Assembly (NCBI GenBank): GCA_016699615.1
Contig: CP064984.1
Location: 806,001-870,000 of the forward strand
Source of the DNA: Sphingobacteriales bacterium
GTDB lineage: Bacteria > Bacteroidota > Bacteroidia > Chitinophagales > JADIYW01
Direction of reading: 5' to 3'
Length of the DNA stretch: 64,000 nt
In this document: piece after piece, positions 17,689 through 28,224 of the stretch
Numbering within the stretch: position 1 is the stretch's first letter
Layout: the number at the start of each line of letters is the position of its first letter
Notes under the pieces: model-generated
The model's database searches: none
Told to the model about the DNA's origin: nothing
The model's input: only the letters and a program-made list of their open reading frames with translations
Position numbers and translations under genes: made by a program

Positions 17689-18504
17689 TCAATCAAAGGC
17701 GAAATTTTTTAGTTTCATCATTTGCTTTACGACATACTTATTAGATGCTGGCATTACTCTTGCTAATATGTCGTGCAATTCTCCATCACTAATAAAAATT
17801 CTATCTTTCTTTTGTTTGATGCCTTTTAAGATAATTTTTGCGGCAGCAGCAGCAGAGGTTCCTGCTTGCAAATCGTCATGGAATCGTTGGGAGCGTTTGC
17901 TTTTATAGTCAGCATTCATTGTAATATTTGTAGCTACTCTTCCTGGATGCACCGTATGTATACTAATGTTTTTAATACCTCTAACTTCGTTTTCAATTCG
18001 CAATGAATCTGTAAATCCTCTTACTGCAAATTTTGTAGTGCAATATGGTACCAAATATGGTAACGCTAATATGCCTTGTGAGCTTGAAAGATTGACTAAA
18101 GCAGCTTCTGGTCTTTCTAATAATGTTGGATAAAATAATTGAGTTGTATATATAACGCCCCAATAATTGATATTTGTAATTTTCTCAAAATCTTCCAATG
18201 ATACTTTATCAAATGAGACATCACCAAGTGCTATGCCTGCGTTGTTGATTAGTATATCTATGTGTCCGAATTTTTTTAATACGTTGTCAGCAAATTTTTT
18301 AATTGCTTTCTTATCTGCCATATCTACTTTTTCATAGTATTGCTCTATGTTATAGTTGCTTATAGCATTTTTTGTGTTATCTAAGCTTGCTATATCGCAA
18401 GTGGCAATAGATGCGCCTTCTTTTGCAAATACTTTAACTAACTCATGTCCTATTCCTGTGCTACCACCAGTAATTACAACTACTTTTCCTTTTATTGTTT
18501 TCAT
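17689..18504 (-). CDS. Short-chain dehydrogenase/reductase (SDR)
   Basis: 271 residues, classical SDR. Cofactor motif TGGSTGIGHE (about 12-21), NNAG at 87-90, and a catalytic set with Ser at 140-142 (NLSSSQG) plus Y154-x-x-x-K158 (YCTTK). Asp37 after the second strand (CDIAS) suggests NAD preference. It lies 28 bp after the monooxygenase gene on the same strand, so the two probably form an operon that oxidises and reduces a ketone/alcohol substrate. The substrate is unknown. Confidence 0.9.
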   Translation of the reverse strand: MKTIKGKVVVITGGSTGIGHELVKVFAKEGASIATCDIASLDNTKNAISNYNIEQYYEKVDMADKKAIKKFADNVLKKFGHIDILINNAGIALGDVSFDKVSLEDFEKITNINYWGVIYTTQLFYPTLLERPEAALVNLSSSQGILALPYLVPYCTTKFAVRGFTDSLRIENEVRGIKNISIHTVHPGRVATNITMNADYKSKRSQRFHDDLQAGTSAAAAAKIILKGIKQKKDRIFISDGELHDILARVMPASNKYVVKQMMKLKNFAFD

Positions 18505-18532
18505 AAATTAAATTTATTTGTATTTAAAAATA

Positions 18533-19990
18533 TTATATCAATATATGATCATTAGGTTTAAAATCTTTTGTCATTTTTAGGAATGTAAAACTAAAGCCAG
18601 GAAACATTGCTATTACCTTTCCACTTTTGCTTTGGTACCAACTTTTGCAACCACCAGAATGCCAAACAGTTTTTTTCATTTCTTCATGAATCATATTTGT
18701 GTATTTTTCTTCTGCCTCTTCTTTCACTTCAATAACTTGTTTGTTTGATTTCATAACAGTCTGGATACTTTTCATGATATAATGCATTTGTGCCTCAATA
18801 ATAAATATTGCTGAAGTATGTCCAATGCCTGTATTTGGTCCAGTAACGACAAATAAATTTGGGAAATTTGGTAATGCTGTACCTAAATACGCTCTTGGAA
18901 AATCGTGCCAAAAATCTGCGATTGTTGTTCCATCTTTACCATACACTGGATATGAAATTGCATTGTCTGTCGCATCGTAACCAGTTGCATAAACAATTAA
19001 ATCTAGCTCTATTTTTGTACCATCTTGTGTAATGATTCCATCTTCTACAATTTCTTTTATGCCATTTTCTTTGCCAAATAAATCTACATTACTTCTAGTA
19101 AATGCTGGATACAACGTGCTTGATAGAATTATTCTTTTGCAACCTATTGTATAATCTGGTGTTACTTTTTTTTGTAGTTCTTTATCTTTTATGGAAGATT
19201 TTATATATCGTCTGGCTGCATCTTCAGCTACGCGTTTCAACATAAAATCTGAGTATTTGAAACCAATAACTCTAGTTTCTAGTTGCCAATAAATTAAATT
19301 TCTAACAATGTTGTATATATTATTGTTGCCTAAAAAGAATCTTTCTGTAGGATTAAAATTTTTATCTGGTCTTGGCAAAACCCAATGTGGTGTTCTTTGA
19401 AAAACGGCTAAGTGTTCTACCTTTGGTGCAATAGCAGGAATAATTTGTGCTGCACTTGCACCACTCCCAATTATTGCTACTCTTTTTCCAGTATAATCAT
19501 AATCGTTATCCCAATTATTACTGTGGAATGATTTGCCTTTAAATTTATCTTTGCCCTTAAAATTTGGTATAACAGGTGTACTTAATGGTCCAGATGCATT
19601 GATGATAAATTGTGCTGAATAATTGCCATTATTTGTAAATATTTTCCAGTTTTTTGTTTTATCATTCCATTCAAGTTTCGTTACATTAGTGTCTGTTTTT
19701 GTTATTTCTTTTAAGTTATATTTATCTATAATATGCTTTGTGTATGCTTCTAACTCATCTCTTTCTGCAAACATTTGCGACCAGTTGTAAGGCTCAAAAG
19801 AGAAAGAATATAAAGGCGATTGAACATCTACAGCAGCGCCAGGATAATTATTTTGAACCCAAGTGCCACCCATAAAAGGTCTTCTTTCTAAAATACAAAA
19901 ATCTTCTACTCCAATTTTTTTTAAATTTATTGCTGCGCATTGTCCGCCAAATCCGCTACCGATAATTATAATTTTATATGCATTTTTCAT
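18533..19990 (-). CDS. Flavin monooxygenase, Baeyer-Villiger type
   Basis: 485 residues. The N-terminal FAD motif is GSGFGGQCAA (about 11-20), followed by ERRPFMGGTWVQNNYPGAAVD. The Baeyer-Villiger fingerprint FxGxxxHxxxW is present (FKGKSFHSNNW), and the NADPH Rossmann motif GSGASAAQI follows it. YATGY near 333 is the usual C-terminal signature. Such enzymes insert oxygen into ketones to give esters or lactones. Together with the downstream SDR this suggests a small catabolic pair for a cyclic or aliphatic alcohol/ketone. Confidence 0.9.
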   Translation of the reverse strand: MKNAYKIIIIGSGFGGQCAAINLKKIGVEDFCILERRPFMGGTWVQNNYPGAAVDVQSPLYSFSFEPYNWSQMFAERDELEAYTKHIIDKYNLKEITKTDTNVTKLEWNDKTKNWKIFTNNGNYSAQFIINASGPLSTPVIPNFKGKDKFKGKSFHSNNWDNDYDYTGKRVAIIGSGASAAQIIPAIAPKVEHLAVFQRTPHWVLPRPDKNFNPTERFFLGNNNIYNIVRNLIYWQLETRVIGFKYSDFMLKRVAEDAARRYIKSSIKDKELQKKVTPDYTIGCKRIILSSTLYPAFTRSNVDLFGKENGIKEIVEDGIITQDGTKIELDLIVYATGYDATDNAISYPVYGKDGTTIADFWHDFPRAYLGTALPNFPNLFVVTGPNTGIGHTSAIFIIEAQMHYIMKSIQTVMKSNKQVIEVKEEAEEKYTNMIHEEMKKTVWHSGGCKSWYQSKSGKVIAMFPGFSFTFLKMTKDFKPNDHILI

Positions 19991-20094
19991 CTGAAATTTT
20001 TTATAAAGCTACCTTGTATTTAGAAGAATTTCCTTATCTCAAGCATAGTTTTTTAATAATTATCCTATGTTAAATTGAGAAATATATTGTTGTC

Positions 20095-20225
20095 AGTTGA
20101 CTAATAATGTAACAGTGTACTAATTCAATAATGTAACAATGATTTTTTGATAAGTGTGTTTGCTTGAGTCACGATAACCGAACTCTTTATAACATAAATG
20201 TTGTAGTAGTTGATGGATAAGAATT
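20095..20225 (-). repeat. Long dispersed intergenic repeat, copy 2
   Basis: Read on the minus strand it gives TTTATGTTATAAAGAG, TTCGGTTATCG, CAAGCAAACACACTTATCAA and one ATTGAATTAGTA motif, matching the copies at 8461-8625 and 40395-40555. It fills the gap between the hydrolase and monooxygenase genes. Confidence 0.65.
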
Positions 20226-20244
20226 GACTAGCATCAATGTTAAA

Positions 20245-21915
20245 TTACTTTAATATCTTCAGAATATGATTGTTTTTCCCAGATAAAATATTTAAAAAAT
20301 AGATACCATTACTTAGTTGTATAGTGCTTATTTCTACTTTTGATGTATTTGAGTTCGTCTCTATTATTTTCTGTCCAAAATTATTCAACAATATTATTTT
20401 ATCTAAGTCCTGATTGTCTTTGTTTTCGATGATTAGTTTTTCTTGAAATGGATTTGGATAAACAACTATCTTATTATGCTCACCACTATACACATTATTC
20501 TGTGTAGATGTTATTTGCTGTATGACTGGGAAATATTCTAAACTGCATATGTTGTCTGAAAATGTCTTATTATTTATCGCACCAATTTTATCATTACATG
20601 GTAATTGAAGACTGTCATTCCAATTCTTTGTTTGTAGGTGTAAATCTGGAATATTAAGGCATCTATTTCTTACAATTCCACATAATGTTGTATCATTTCC
20701 TTCAAAAGTGTTTAGCCAATAATAACTCAGAGCAGTTGTATCATCACTTGAAAGATATGCATTATTACAATAACCTATACTGTCATTAATTGCAGAAGTC
20801 TTTTTATATATTTTATTATTATGTGAGAAATAGACTGAATTAAATAAAAATCTATAGAAATCATTTGCCCAATAAATTCTTGGAAATGGACTACTCATGG
20901 AACTACTATTGGGAAACGGATTATGACCAACACCATTTGCTTGTACAAAATAGTACGAAAACCTATCATTATTATCTATTAAATTTATTTTCTCTGCAAT
21001 AGCTGCACTGCCGTAAAATGTGGGCGCATTGCCTAAATAACTACATAATTGTGTGCCTATATAAAATGGAGAAGCTGCATCATGTGTACCATGAAACATA
21101 AATATTGGTGTATTTTCTGTAATATCAATATAGCTTGTGTCTAAGATTGTGCCACCAAAGCCAAAAACCATTTTAATATTATTTTTATACCTTTTCAAAT
21201 CATAATAATTATTGTTTGTAAAAAAATCAGTTGGAAAATGCTGTTCTATTTCTTCTTTGTCATAATAGTTTAAGCAAAATGTATTTGCTGCACCAAGACT
21301 GTGACCACCAATTACAATCTTAGTCGTGTCAATATTATACATTGTAGCATTATTGGTAAAGTATGTAATTGCATTTATTATGTCTAATGCATTTGAATAT
21401 AATACTCTATGCATATACGACGTATGATAAGCTGCATTACAATTTTTTATAGAATCAAATATTATTCTTTCATTGATATAATTTGATTGTAGAATATTAT
21501 TCAAATTATGAAAAACTGCTTGTCCATCCAATCTGTAATCTATTATTGCTGCAACAAAGCCACGTTTTGCAAATTCAGTAGCAATAGATTTTACTGTTGC
21601 GCTCATTATTGTTCGTGTAGTGCCAGCACCATGACAAATTATTGCTAATGGAAATTTATTATTTTCCAATACTACAGAATCTACAATTGGCATGTAGATA
21701 TCAGCTTGGGTTTTACAAACTATAGGCTGAAAATCATTTTGTTCTTGTATAAAACTGCCATCTTGAATATTAATTATTGGAGAAGTACTGTTATATACTT
21801 TTGTACTAATGGAAATTGAATCTATATCACATATAAAATCAAAATCAGACGATTTTGAATAAATACCAGTCAGTAGAAAAGTTATTAATAATATTTTATT
21901 TTTTATGTGTAACAT
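20245..21915 (-). CDS. Secreted alpha/beta hydrolase with T9SS type A sorting domain
   Basis: 556 residues. It begins with a hydrophobic signal segment (KNKILLITFLLTGIYS). The hydrolase core includes an HGAG oxyanion-type motif (AIICHGAGTT), the nucleophile elbow GGHSLGAA with Ser206, and a late His in GVGHNPF. This layout resembles secreted acetyl-xylan/feruloyl-like or platelet-activating-factor acetylhydrolase-like enzymes, but the substrate is unclear. The last 75 residues (VVYPNPFQEKLII ... NGIYFLNI) form a Por secretion type A domain, so the protein should be exported by the type IX system present in this window. Confidence 0.85.
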   Translation of the reverse strand: MLHIKNKILLITFLLTGIYSKSSDFDFICDIDSISISTKVYNSTSPIINIQDGSFIQEQNDFQPIVCKTQADIYMPIVDSVVLENNKFPLAIICHGAGTTRTIMSATVKSIATEFAKRGFVAAIIDYRLDGQAVFHNLNNILQSNYINERIIFDSIKNCNAAYHTSYMHRVLYSNALDIINAITYFTNNATMYNIDTTKIVIGGHSLGAANTFCLNYYDKEEIEQHFPTDFFTNNNYYDLKRYKNNIKMVFGFGGTILDTSYIDITENTPIFMFHGTHDAASPFYIGTQLCSYLGNAPTFYGSAAIAEKINLIDNNDRFSYYFVQANGVGHNPFPNSSSMSSPFPRIYWANDFYRFLFNSVYFSHNNKIYKKTSAINDSIGYCNNAYLSSDDTTALSYYWLNTFEGNDTTLCGIVRNRCLNIPDLHLQTKNWNDSLQLPCNDKIGAINNKTFSDNICSLEYFPVIQQITSTQNNVYSGEHNKIVVYPNPFQEKLIIENKDNQDLDKIILLNNFGQKIIETNSNTSKVEISTIQLSNGIYFLNILSGKNNHILKILK

Positions 21916-22131
21916 AAATTGTTGTTTGTGTGGTTATTTGTTTAACTATTCACTTTTAACCAATTTCAAGTACTACATGTTGTGGTAAATTAATCAATTT
22001 CTACGATATTTTATATAACTAATTTAATATTTGTTTTTTACCATATCAGATTTGGTATGCCAAAACTTATAGCAGCAATATACATGCAAAATATTCAAAC
22101 AAACATGTTGAATAATAAGCAAAAAAACGCC

Positions 22132-22139
22132 TATATTTG
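22132..22139 (+). promoter_or_regulatory. -7 box of the ABC ATPase gene
   Basis: TATATTTG, perfect TAnnTTTG, 39 bases before the ATG at 22179; a TTG suitable as the -33 element lies about 20 bases upstream. Confidence 0.55.
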
Positions 22140-22178
22140 TGTACATCCTTTTTGGATTTACAATAAAAAAAATAGCGT

Positions 22179-23957
22179 ATGAGCGATATACTTTTAGACG
22201 TAAAAAACTTAGTTACGGAATTTAATACAGAGAATGGCACAGTAAAAGCTGTAAACGACGTCTCTTTTCAGATTAAGAAAAAGCAAGTAGTAGGTATTGT
22301 TGGTGAGTCTGGCTCTGGAAAGTCAGTAACATCACTCTCTGTTATGCGCTTGATTCCAAATCCTCCTGGAAAAATTACAAGTGGCGAAATTCTTTATCAA
22401 GATAGAAATGAGCAAATCGTAGATTTAACAAAAATATCTGAAGAACAAATGAGGCAATACAGAGGTAATGATATTGCTATGATTTTCCAAGAACCTATGA
22501 CTTCTCTCAATCCTGTTTTTACTTGTGGTAACCAAGTAATGGAAGCTATTATATTGCACCAAAAATGTGATAAAAAAACGGCAGAACAAAAAACACTTGC
22601 ATTATTTGAGCAAGTAAAACTACCTAATCCAAAACGTATTTTAGATGCTTATCCGCACGAACTTTCTGGTGGACAAAAACAACGTGTGATGATTGCAATG
22701 GCAATGAGTTGTCAGCCAAAAATACTAATTGCAGATGAGCCAACAACAGCATTAGATGTAACAGTTCAAAAAACTATCTTAGAATTAATTAAAGATTTGA
22801 GTGAAGAAACAGGCATGTCTACCATTTTCATTACACATGATTTGGGTGTTATTGCTGAAATTGCAGACCATGTAATTGTAATGTATAAAGGAAAAATTGT
22901 AGAGCAAGGTTCTGTATTAGATATATTTTCAAATCCACAACATCCATACACAAAAGGTTTGCTGGCTTGTCGTCCGCCATTGGGTAAAAGGTTAAGCAAA
23001 CTTCCAGTAATTGCAGACTTTATGGATGATAACAATGGCATCATCACAGAAAAGCATGCAGACATGAATGCTTTGATAAATGCTTTTGTGGTAAGTGAGC
23101 AACAAACTAAAGCTAGATTTGAAGAATTACAAACGCGTAAAAAAATATTAGAATTACACAACATACAGACATGGTTTCCAAGCAAGACAAGTTTTTTTGG
23201 CAAACCCTTAGAATATGTAAAAGCTGTAGATAATGTAAGTTTTGATGTGTATGAAGGCGAAACTCGAGGTTTGGTTGGCGAAAGTGGATGTGGCAAAACA
23301 ACATTAGGCAGAACAATCTTGCGTTTGGTAGAGCCAACTGGTGGCAAAGCAATTTTTGATGGTAAAGATACTTTTAGTTTAGAAGCACAAGAATTGAAAA
23401 CTCTTAGGCAACATATGCAAATCATTTTTCAAGATCCTTATTCGTCACTTAATCCGAGAATGACAATTGGTAATGCCATAATGGAACCTATGCAAGTGCA
23501 TAATAAATACAGTAACGACAAAGAGCGAAAAGATAAAGTGATAGAATTACTGGAAAAGGTAAACATGAAAGCAGAACATTTTTTACGTTATCCGCATGAG
23601 TTTTCTGGTGGGCAACGTCAAAGAATTTGTATAGCAAGAGCATTGGCATTGCAACCAAAATTTATTATTTGTGATGAATCTGTTTCTGCATTAGATGTTT
23701 CGGTACAAGCTCAAGTATTAAACTTATTGATACAACTTAGAGAAGAGTTTAAGTTTACCTATATATTTATTTCACATGATTTGAGTGTGGTAAAATTTAT
23801 GAGTGATAGAATGGTTGTGATGAATAAAGGTAGAATTGAAGAAATGGGTTTAGCTGATGAGATTTATAACAATCCACAACAAGAATATACTAAGAAATTA
23901 ATATCTGCAATACCTAAAGGTAATTTAGAAGATATTAAATCAAGATTTGTAAAATAA
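22179..23957 (+). CDS. Fused oligopeptide/dipeptide ABC transporter ATPase (DppD-DppF type)
   Basis: 592 residues with two complete ATPase domains in one chain. Domain 1 has Walker A GESGSGKS (42-49), signature LSGGQKQRV and Walker B ILIADEPTTALD. Domain 2 has Walker A GESGCGKT (367-374), signature FSGGQRQRI and FIICDESVSALD. Walker B glutamates are present in both. The C-terminal QEYTKKLISAIP tail is characteristic of oligopeptide transporter ATPases. It energises peptide uptake at the inner membrane. No permease or binding protein gene is adjacent, so it works with partners encoded elsewhere. Confidence 0.92.
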   Translation: MSDILLDVKNLVTEFNTENGTVKAVNDVSFQIKKKQVVGIVGESGSGKSVTSLSVMRLIPNPPGKITSGEILYQDRNEQIVDLTKISEEQMRQYRGNDIAMIFQEPMTSLNPVFTCGNQVMEAIILHQKCDKKTAEQKTLALFEQVKLPNPKRILDAYPHELSGGQKQRVMIAMAMSCQPKILIADEPTTALDVTVQKTILELIKDLSEETGMSTIFITHDLGVIAEIADHVIVMYKGKIVEQGSVLDIFSNPQHPYTKGLLACRPPLGKRLSKLPVIADFMDDNNGIITEKHADMNALINAFVVSEQQTKARFEELQTRKKILELHNIQTWFPSKTSFFGKPLEYVKAVDNVSFDVYEGETRGLVGESGCGKTTLGRTILRLVEPTGGKAIFDGKDTFSLEAQELKTLRQHMQIIFQDPYSSLNPRMTIGNAIMEPMQVHNKYSNDKERKDKVIELLEKVNMKAEHFLRYPHEFSGGQRQRICIARALALQPKFIICDESVSALDVSVQAQVLNLLIQLREEFKFTYIFISHDLSVVKFMSDRMVVMNKGRIEEMGLADEIYNNPQQEYTKKLISAIPKGNLEDIKSRFVK

Positions 23958-23976
23958 GTAGCTATTGTAAGCTATA

Positions 23977-25530
23977 TTATTTGCTTTCAAATATTGCGAT
24001 TGGCACAATAACTTCTTCCAATGAAATGCCACCATGCTGAAATGTATTTTTGAAGAAATTTACAAAGTGATTGTAATTATTTGGATAGCAAAAATAGTAA
24101 TCTTCTTTTGCAAAAATATAACTAGAACTAAGATTTGATTTAGGCAAAAATGCTTCATCAGGATTTCTGACTTCAAATACTTCTTTTGGATTGTAATTTA
24201 GATTTCGTCCTGTTTTATACCTAAGATTTGTTGTAGTATTTTTGTCGCCTACTACTTTTGCTGGAGATTTTACACGTGTTGTTCCGTGGTCTGATGTGAT
24301 AATGATACGTGCTTTTTTCCCTTTTAATTTATCTAATGCATTTAGCAATGGTGAATGTTCAAACCACGATAGAATTAATGAACGATATGCTGCTTCATCA
24401 TTAGCAATTTCTTTTAGCACTTCCATTTCTGTACGTACATGTGATAGCATATCTACGAAATTATACACGATTACATTAAATGTATTGTGCATCAGATTCA
24501 AGATATTATCTTCTAATTCTTTCCCATCTTTATGGTTTGTAATTTTAGTATATGTGCATTTTATATTTATTCCATTGCGTTTAAATTGTTCTTGCATAAA
24601 AAACTCTTCATGTAAGTTTTTACCTTCATTTTCATCATCAAAAAACCATTTGTCTGCATATTTTTTATTTATTTCTGATGGCATTAAGCCAGCAAATATT
24701 GCATTTCTGCTGTATTGTGTTGTTGTAGGTAGTATGCTATAGAAACTATCTTCCTCAACTTTTTTAAATTTATCTTTTAATAATGTTTCTATAATTCTAT
24801 AATGGTCGTATCTCAAATTATCTATTAGAATAAAAAAAGTAGGTGCATCGTTGTCTATATTTGGAATAACTTTTTTCTTGAATAATGTATGTGATTGTGT
24901 TGGTGCAAAACCATCTGGCTTTGCCAACCATTTTGTATAATTTTTTTGTATATATTTAAAAAATTCTTTATTTGCTTCGGTTTTTTGCATTTCAAAAATT
25001 TCTCGCATTTCTGGATTAGATGCTTTATCTAATTCAATATCCCAATATATAAGTTTTTTATATAATTCTGTCCAAGCGTCAAAATCTAAATCATCGTTAA
25101 TTTCCAACATTATCTGCTGAAACTGTTGTCTATAATTAACAGTCTTCTTTTCAGAAATAAGTCTTTTGTTATCAATAATTTTTTTAATAGAAAGTAGAAT
25201 TTGGTTTGGGTGAACTGGTTTTATCAAATAATCTGCAATTTGCGAGCCAATAGCATCATCCATTATATTTTCTTCTTCATTCTTAGTTATCATTACTATT
25301 GGTGTATCAGGATAGCTAGATTTTATTTTACTGAGTGTTTCCAATCCAGTAATGCCTGGCATATGTTCATCTAAGAAAATAATATCAAAAAGTTCTTCAT
25401 TACATTTATCAATAGCATCGTAGCCATTACTTACTGGAACTACTTTGTAGCCTTTTTGTTCTAAAAACATTATCTGAGGTTTCAATAAATCTATCTCGTC
25501 ATCTGCCCAAAGTATTTTTGTTTCATTCAT
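23977..25530 (-). CDS. porX: PorX-type response regulator with PglZ domain
   Basis: 517 residues. The receiver domain (1-120) has the acidic pair D10-D11, phosphoacceptor D54 in FLDEHMPG and K104 in LIKPVHP. The C-terminal half is a PglZ/alkaline phosphatase-like domain with TFFILIDNLRYDHYR (metal-binding Asp) and IIITSDHGTTRVKSP. This fusion is PorX, the regulator of type IX secretion that works with the kinase PorY; its PglZ domain is a metal-dependent phosphodiesterase in studied members. It fits the other T9SS genes in this window, though it stands apart from them. Confidence 0.93.
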   Translation of the reverse strand: MNETKILWADDEIDLLKPQIMFLEQKGYKVVPVSNGYDAIDKCNEELFDIIFLDEHMPGITGLETLSKIKSSYPDTPIVMITKNEEENIMDDAIGSQIADYLIKPVHPNQILLSIKKIIDNKRLISEKKTVNYRQQFQQIMLEINDDLDFDAWTELYKKLIYWDIELDKASNPEMREIFEMQKTEANKEFFKYIQKNYTKWLAKPDGFAPTQSHTLFKKKVIPNIDNDAPTFFILIDNLRYDHYRIIETLLKDKFKKVEEDSFYSILPTTTQYSRNAIFAGLMPSEINKKYADKWFFDDENEGKNLHEEFFMQEQFKRNGINIKCTYTKITNHKDGKELEDNILNLMHNTFNVIVYNFVDMLSHVRTEMEVLKEIANDEAAYRSLILSWFEHSPLLNALDKLKGKKARIIITSDHGTTRVKSPAKVVGDKNTTTNLRYKTGRNLNYNPKEVFEVRNPDEAFLPKSNLSSSYIFAKEDYYFCYPNNYNHFVNFFKNTFQHGGISLEEVIVPIAIFESK

Positions 25531-25636
25531 AGCGTAAAATCTTTTAATATGTGTACTATATAAAAGTAATTAAGTTTATGTCGGCAATATATTAAATAAT
25601 GTGAATTTGATTAATTATTTTTGTTGACATAATTGA

Positions 25637-26822
25637 ATGAATAAGCGAAAAATTTTCAATGATCCTGTATATGGTTTTATTCCAATTCCATTCGATATTG
25701 TTTATGATATCATAGAACATCCTATTTTCCAAAGATTACGAAGAATACAGCAATTAGGTTTGAGTAGTTTGGTGTATCCTGGTGCTACGCACAGCAGATT
25801 TCATCATTCTATTGGTGCCATGCATTTGATGACACGTGCTTTGGATGTACTGAAGAAAAAGAATATTGATATTAGTATAGATGAAGAACAAGCAACTGTA
25901 CTGGCAATATTATTGCATGATATTGGTCATGGGCCATATTCACATGCATTAGAATTTACTTTGGTAGATGGTGTGCATCATGAGGAAATTTCATTATTGT
26001 TGATGCATGAATTAGAGAAAGAATTTGGAAACATAATAACACTGGCAATCCAAATTTTTGAAGGCAAATACAAGAAAAAATTCTTACATCAGCTTGTGAG
26101 TGGACAATTGGATATGGATAGAATGGATTATTTGAATAGAGATTCTTTTTATACTGGCGTGAGTGAAGGTGTGATTGGCTACGATAGAATTATCAATATG
26201 TTGGATGTGGTAGATGATAATATTGTTGTTGAAGAAAAAGGAATCTATTCTATTGAAAAATTCTTAGTGGCACGTAGATTGATGTATTGGCAAGTTTATT
26301 TACATAAGACTGTGTTGTGTGGAGAAATTATACTTAAAAATATATTAAAATACATTAAAAAAAATAACATATCATTGCCATTTGATTCATCTATAAACCA
26401 TTTTTTAAGTACTGATTTTAATTCAAAAAAATCATTCAACTTGGTTGCCTTTGTTTTGTAATATAGATGATGCTGATATTATATTTATGCTTAAATACTT
26501 TGTGCAACATTCTGCTGATAATGTTTTAAAAATGATGTGCGAAGCTTTGATATATAGAAAATTGTTTCATGTAGAATTTAATACTCAAGAGTATATACAA
26601 CAGAAAATTGAGCAACTGAAAGAAATTTATTCTGATGATGAATTTCAGTATTTGGTTAGCACAGGAAGTACCTCAAATAATATGTATAGTACTGCAAAAG
26701 ACAATATCTATATTAAGTTTAAAGACAATAAACTTGTAGATATTGCTAGCATAACAGAACAATGGAATATTGATGCTTTGGCAAACCCTATGGTTAAACA
26801 CTATATTATTTATCCTAAATAA
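25637..26822 (+). pseudogene. HD-superfamily phosphohydrolase, frameshifted
   Basis: Two frames form one protein of about 395 residues. The first (25637-26461) contains RLRRIQQLGLSSLVYPGATHSRFHHSIG and the HD site LLHDIGHGPYSHALE (H94, D95), then VSGQLDMDRMDYLNRDSFYTG. The second (readable from about 26440 to 26822) continues FCNIDDADIIFMLKYF, a normal sequel in this family. An extra base in TTGGTTG near 26441-26447 would explain the break. The family is related to dNTP triphosphohydrolases and SAMHD1-like enzymes and is common in Bacteroidota. The entire catalytic site lies before the break, so a truncated product could still be partly functional. Confidence 0.8.
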
Positions 26823-26827
26823 ATATA

Positions 26828-28183
26828 TTATTTACCTTTCCCTTTTATGATTGTGCTTATTGTGAATAATAGTATTTTAAAATCCAATAGTAAACTCCAA
26901 TTTTCTATATAGATTATATCATACCTTAGTCTTTGAATCATTTGTTGTACAGTATTGGCATAACCAAATTTTACCATACCTAATGACGTAATTCCTGGTT
27001 GTACGGTTTGTATTAATTTATACTTAAACGATTGTTCTTGTATTTGTTTGATGAAAAATTCGCGTTCTGGTCTTGGGCCAACCAAACTCATATTTCCTAT
27101 GATGACATTGAATAATTGTGGCAATTCATCTAATCTATATTTTCTTAAGAAACGACCAAATTTTGTAATTCTTTCATCATTATTTTGTGTAAGCAATGGT
27201 GTTCCATTTTCAGCATTTTCATGCATAGTTCTAAATTTATATATTGTAAATGCTTTTCCATTTAACCCAATTCTTTCTTGCTGGTACAATACATTTCCTT
27301 TAGATGTTTTTTTTATCCAAATACCAATGAATACTAATAATGGAGCAGTAATTACAAATGCAAAAAGACTTACTATAATATCAAAACTTCTCTTGCATAC
27401 TTTTTGCGAAAGATTGCGTTGTAATGGAGCAATGTAAATAAAGTTTTCATCAAAAATATCTTGAGTTCTAAATTTTTGTGAAAGTATATCAAAGTCGTTT
27501 GCTAATATTTTTACACCAATATTTCTACTCAAACTTTCAATAATTATGCTTTCTGTTTTTTCTGTTTCTGTGTTGTTGGCAATTATAATATCTTCAAATT
27601 GATTGCTTCTAATTTTATCAATTGCACCATCTAAACTTGTAGTATCAATAATATTATGTTGTAAAATATTTCTGTCTTTATTGATTAATGATAACGTATC
27701 TTTTTGTTCTATTTCTGTGCCTATCAATAACGTTGATATATTTACATTATTTGAAATAATATTACGCTTGGCTATATTTAGTACTATTTGTCTAAATACA
27801 ATTAGAATAAAAACATGTATTAAAAAATACACAAAAAACAATATATAATAATCTTTATAATCTGATATTTTATCATTTAACATTAAAATGAAGAAAATAA
27901 AAAACGTACCAACAAAGCTTTGTACAACACTTTTAACCCATTCTATTAGTCTTGATTTTTTATAAATATCATTATAGCTATTAGAAAAAAAATATACTAT
28001 GAACCAAAATAATGGAACAAATATAAAACCCAAATAAAAATTTAAATCTTCTGTAAGTTGACTGTGACTAAAGTCTAATTTTTCTATATAGACTTTTCTA
28101 AAACTGAAGAATAATATCCATGTAATTATTGCTGCAAGTAAGTCTGCAATAAAATATAGGTGAATATCTTTTCTTCTAAGCAT
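26828..28183 (-). CDS. Polyprenyl glycosylphosphotransferase (exopolysaccharide initiating sugar transferase)
   Basis: 451 residues of the WcaJ/WbaP type. Four or five N-terminal membrane helices (about 10-130) precede a middle CoA-binding-like domain. The C-terminal bacterial sugar transferase domain begins CKRSFDIIVSLFAFVITAPLL (about 262-282), with the catalytic block FRTMHENAENGTPL, and DELPQLFNVIIGNMSLVGPRPE near 355-376. It transfers a sugar phosphate to undecaprenyl phosphate to start capsule or exopolysaccharide assembly. No other polysaccharide genes are adjacent. In the ancestral order it probably lay directly after the sigma-54 regulator; a cassette now separates them. Confidence 0.92.
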   Translation of the reverse strand: MLRRKDIHLYFIADLLAAIITWILFFSFRKVYIEKLDFSHSQLTEDLNFYLGFIFVPLFWFIVYFFSNSYNDIYKKSRLIEWVKSVVQSFVGTFFIFFILMLNDKISDYKDYYILFFVYFLIHVFILIVFRQIVLNIAKRNIISNNVNISTLLIGTEIEQKDTLSLINKDRNILQHNIIDTTSLDGAIDKIRSNQFEDIIIANNTETEKTESIIIESLSRNIGVKILANDFDILSQKFRTQDIFDENFIYIAPLQRNLSQKVCKRSFDIIVSLFAFVITAPLLVFIGIWIKKTSKGNVLYQQERIGLNGKAFTIYKFRTMHENAENGTPLLTQNNDERITKFGRFLRKYRLDELPQLFNVIIGNMSLVGPRPEREFFIKQIQEQSFKYKLIQTVQPGITSLGMVKFGYANTVQQMIQRLRYDIIYIENWSLLLDFKILLFTISTIIKGKGK

Positions 28184-28189
28184 GTGCTA

Positions 28190-28223
28190 TTTATCATCTC
28201 TTTTTCAAGCCTAGATTTTCCAT
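28190..28223. repeat. 34-bp direct repeat, left copy (duplicate of regulator 3' end)
   Basis: Identical over 34 bases to 29093-29126. The sequence encodes, on the minus strand, the last residues of the sigma-54 regulator (MENLGLKKR and stop). Here it is detached from any gene and sits 6 bases before the transferase start and 1 base after the stop of the 206-residue cassette gene. Confidence 0.9.
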
Positions 28224-28224
28224 A

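Noticed and set aside
22766..23425. 219-codon minus-strand frame inside the ABC ATPase
   Set aside because: Antisense shadow of a complete two-domain ATPase gene.
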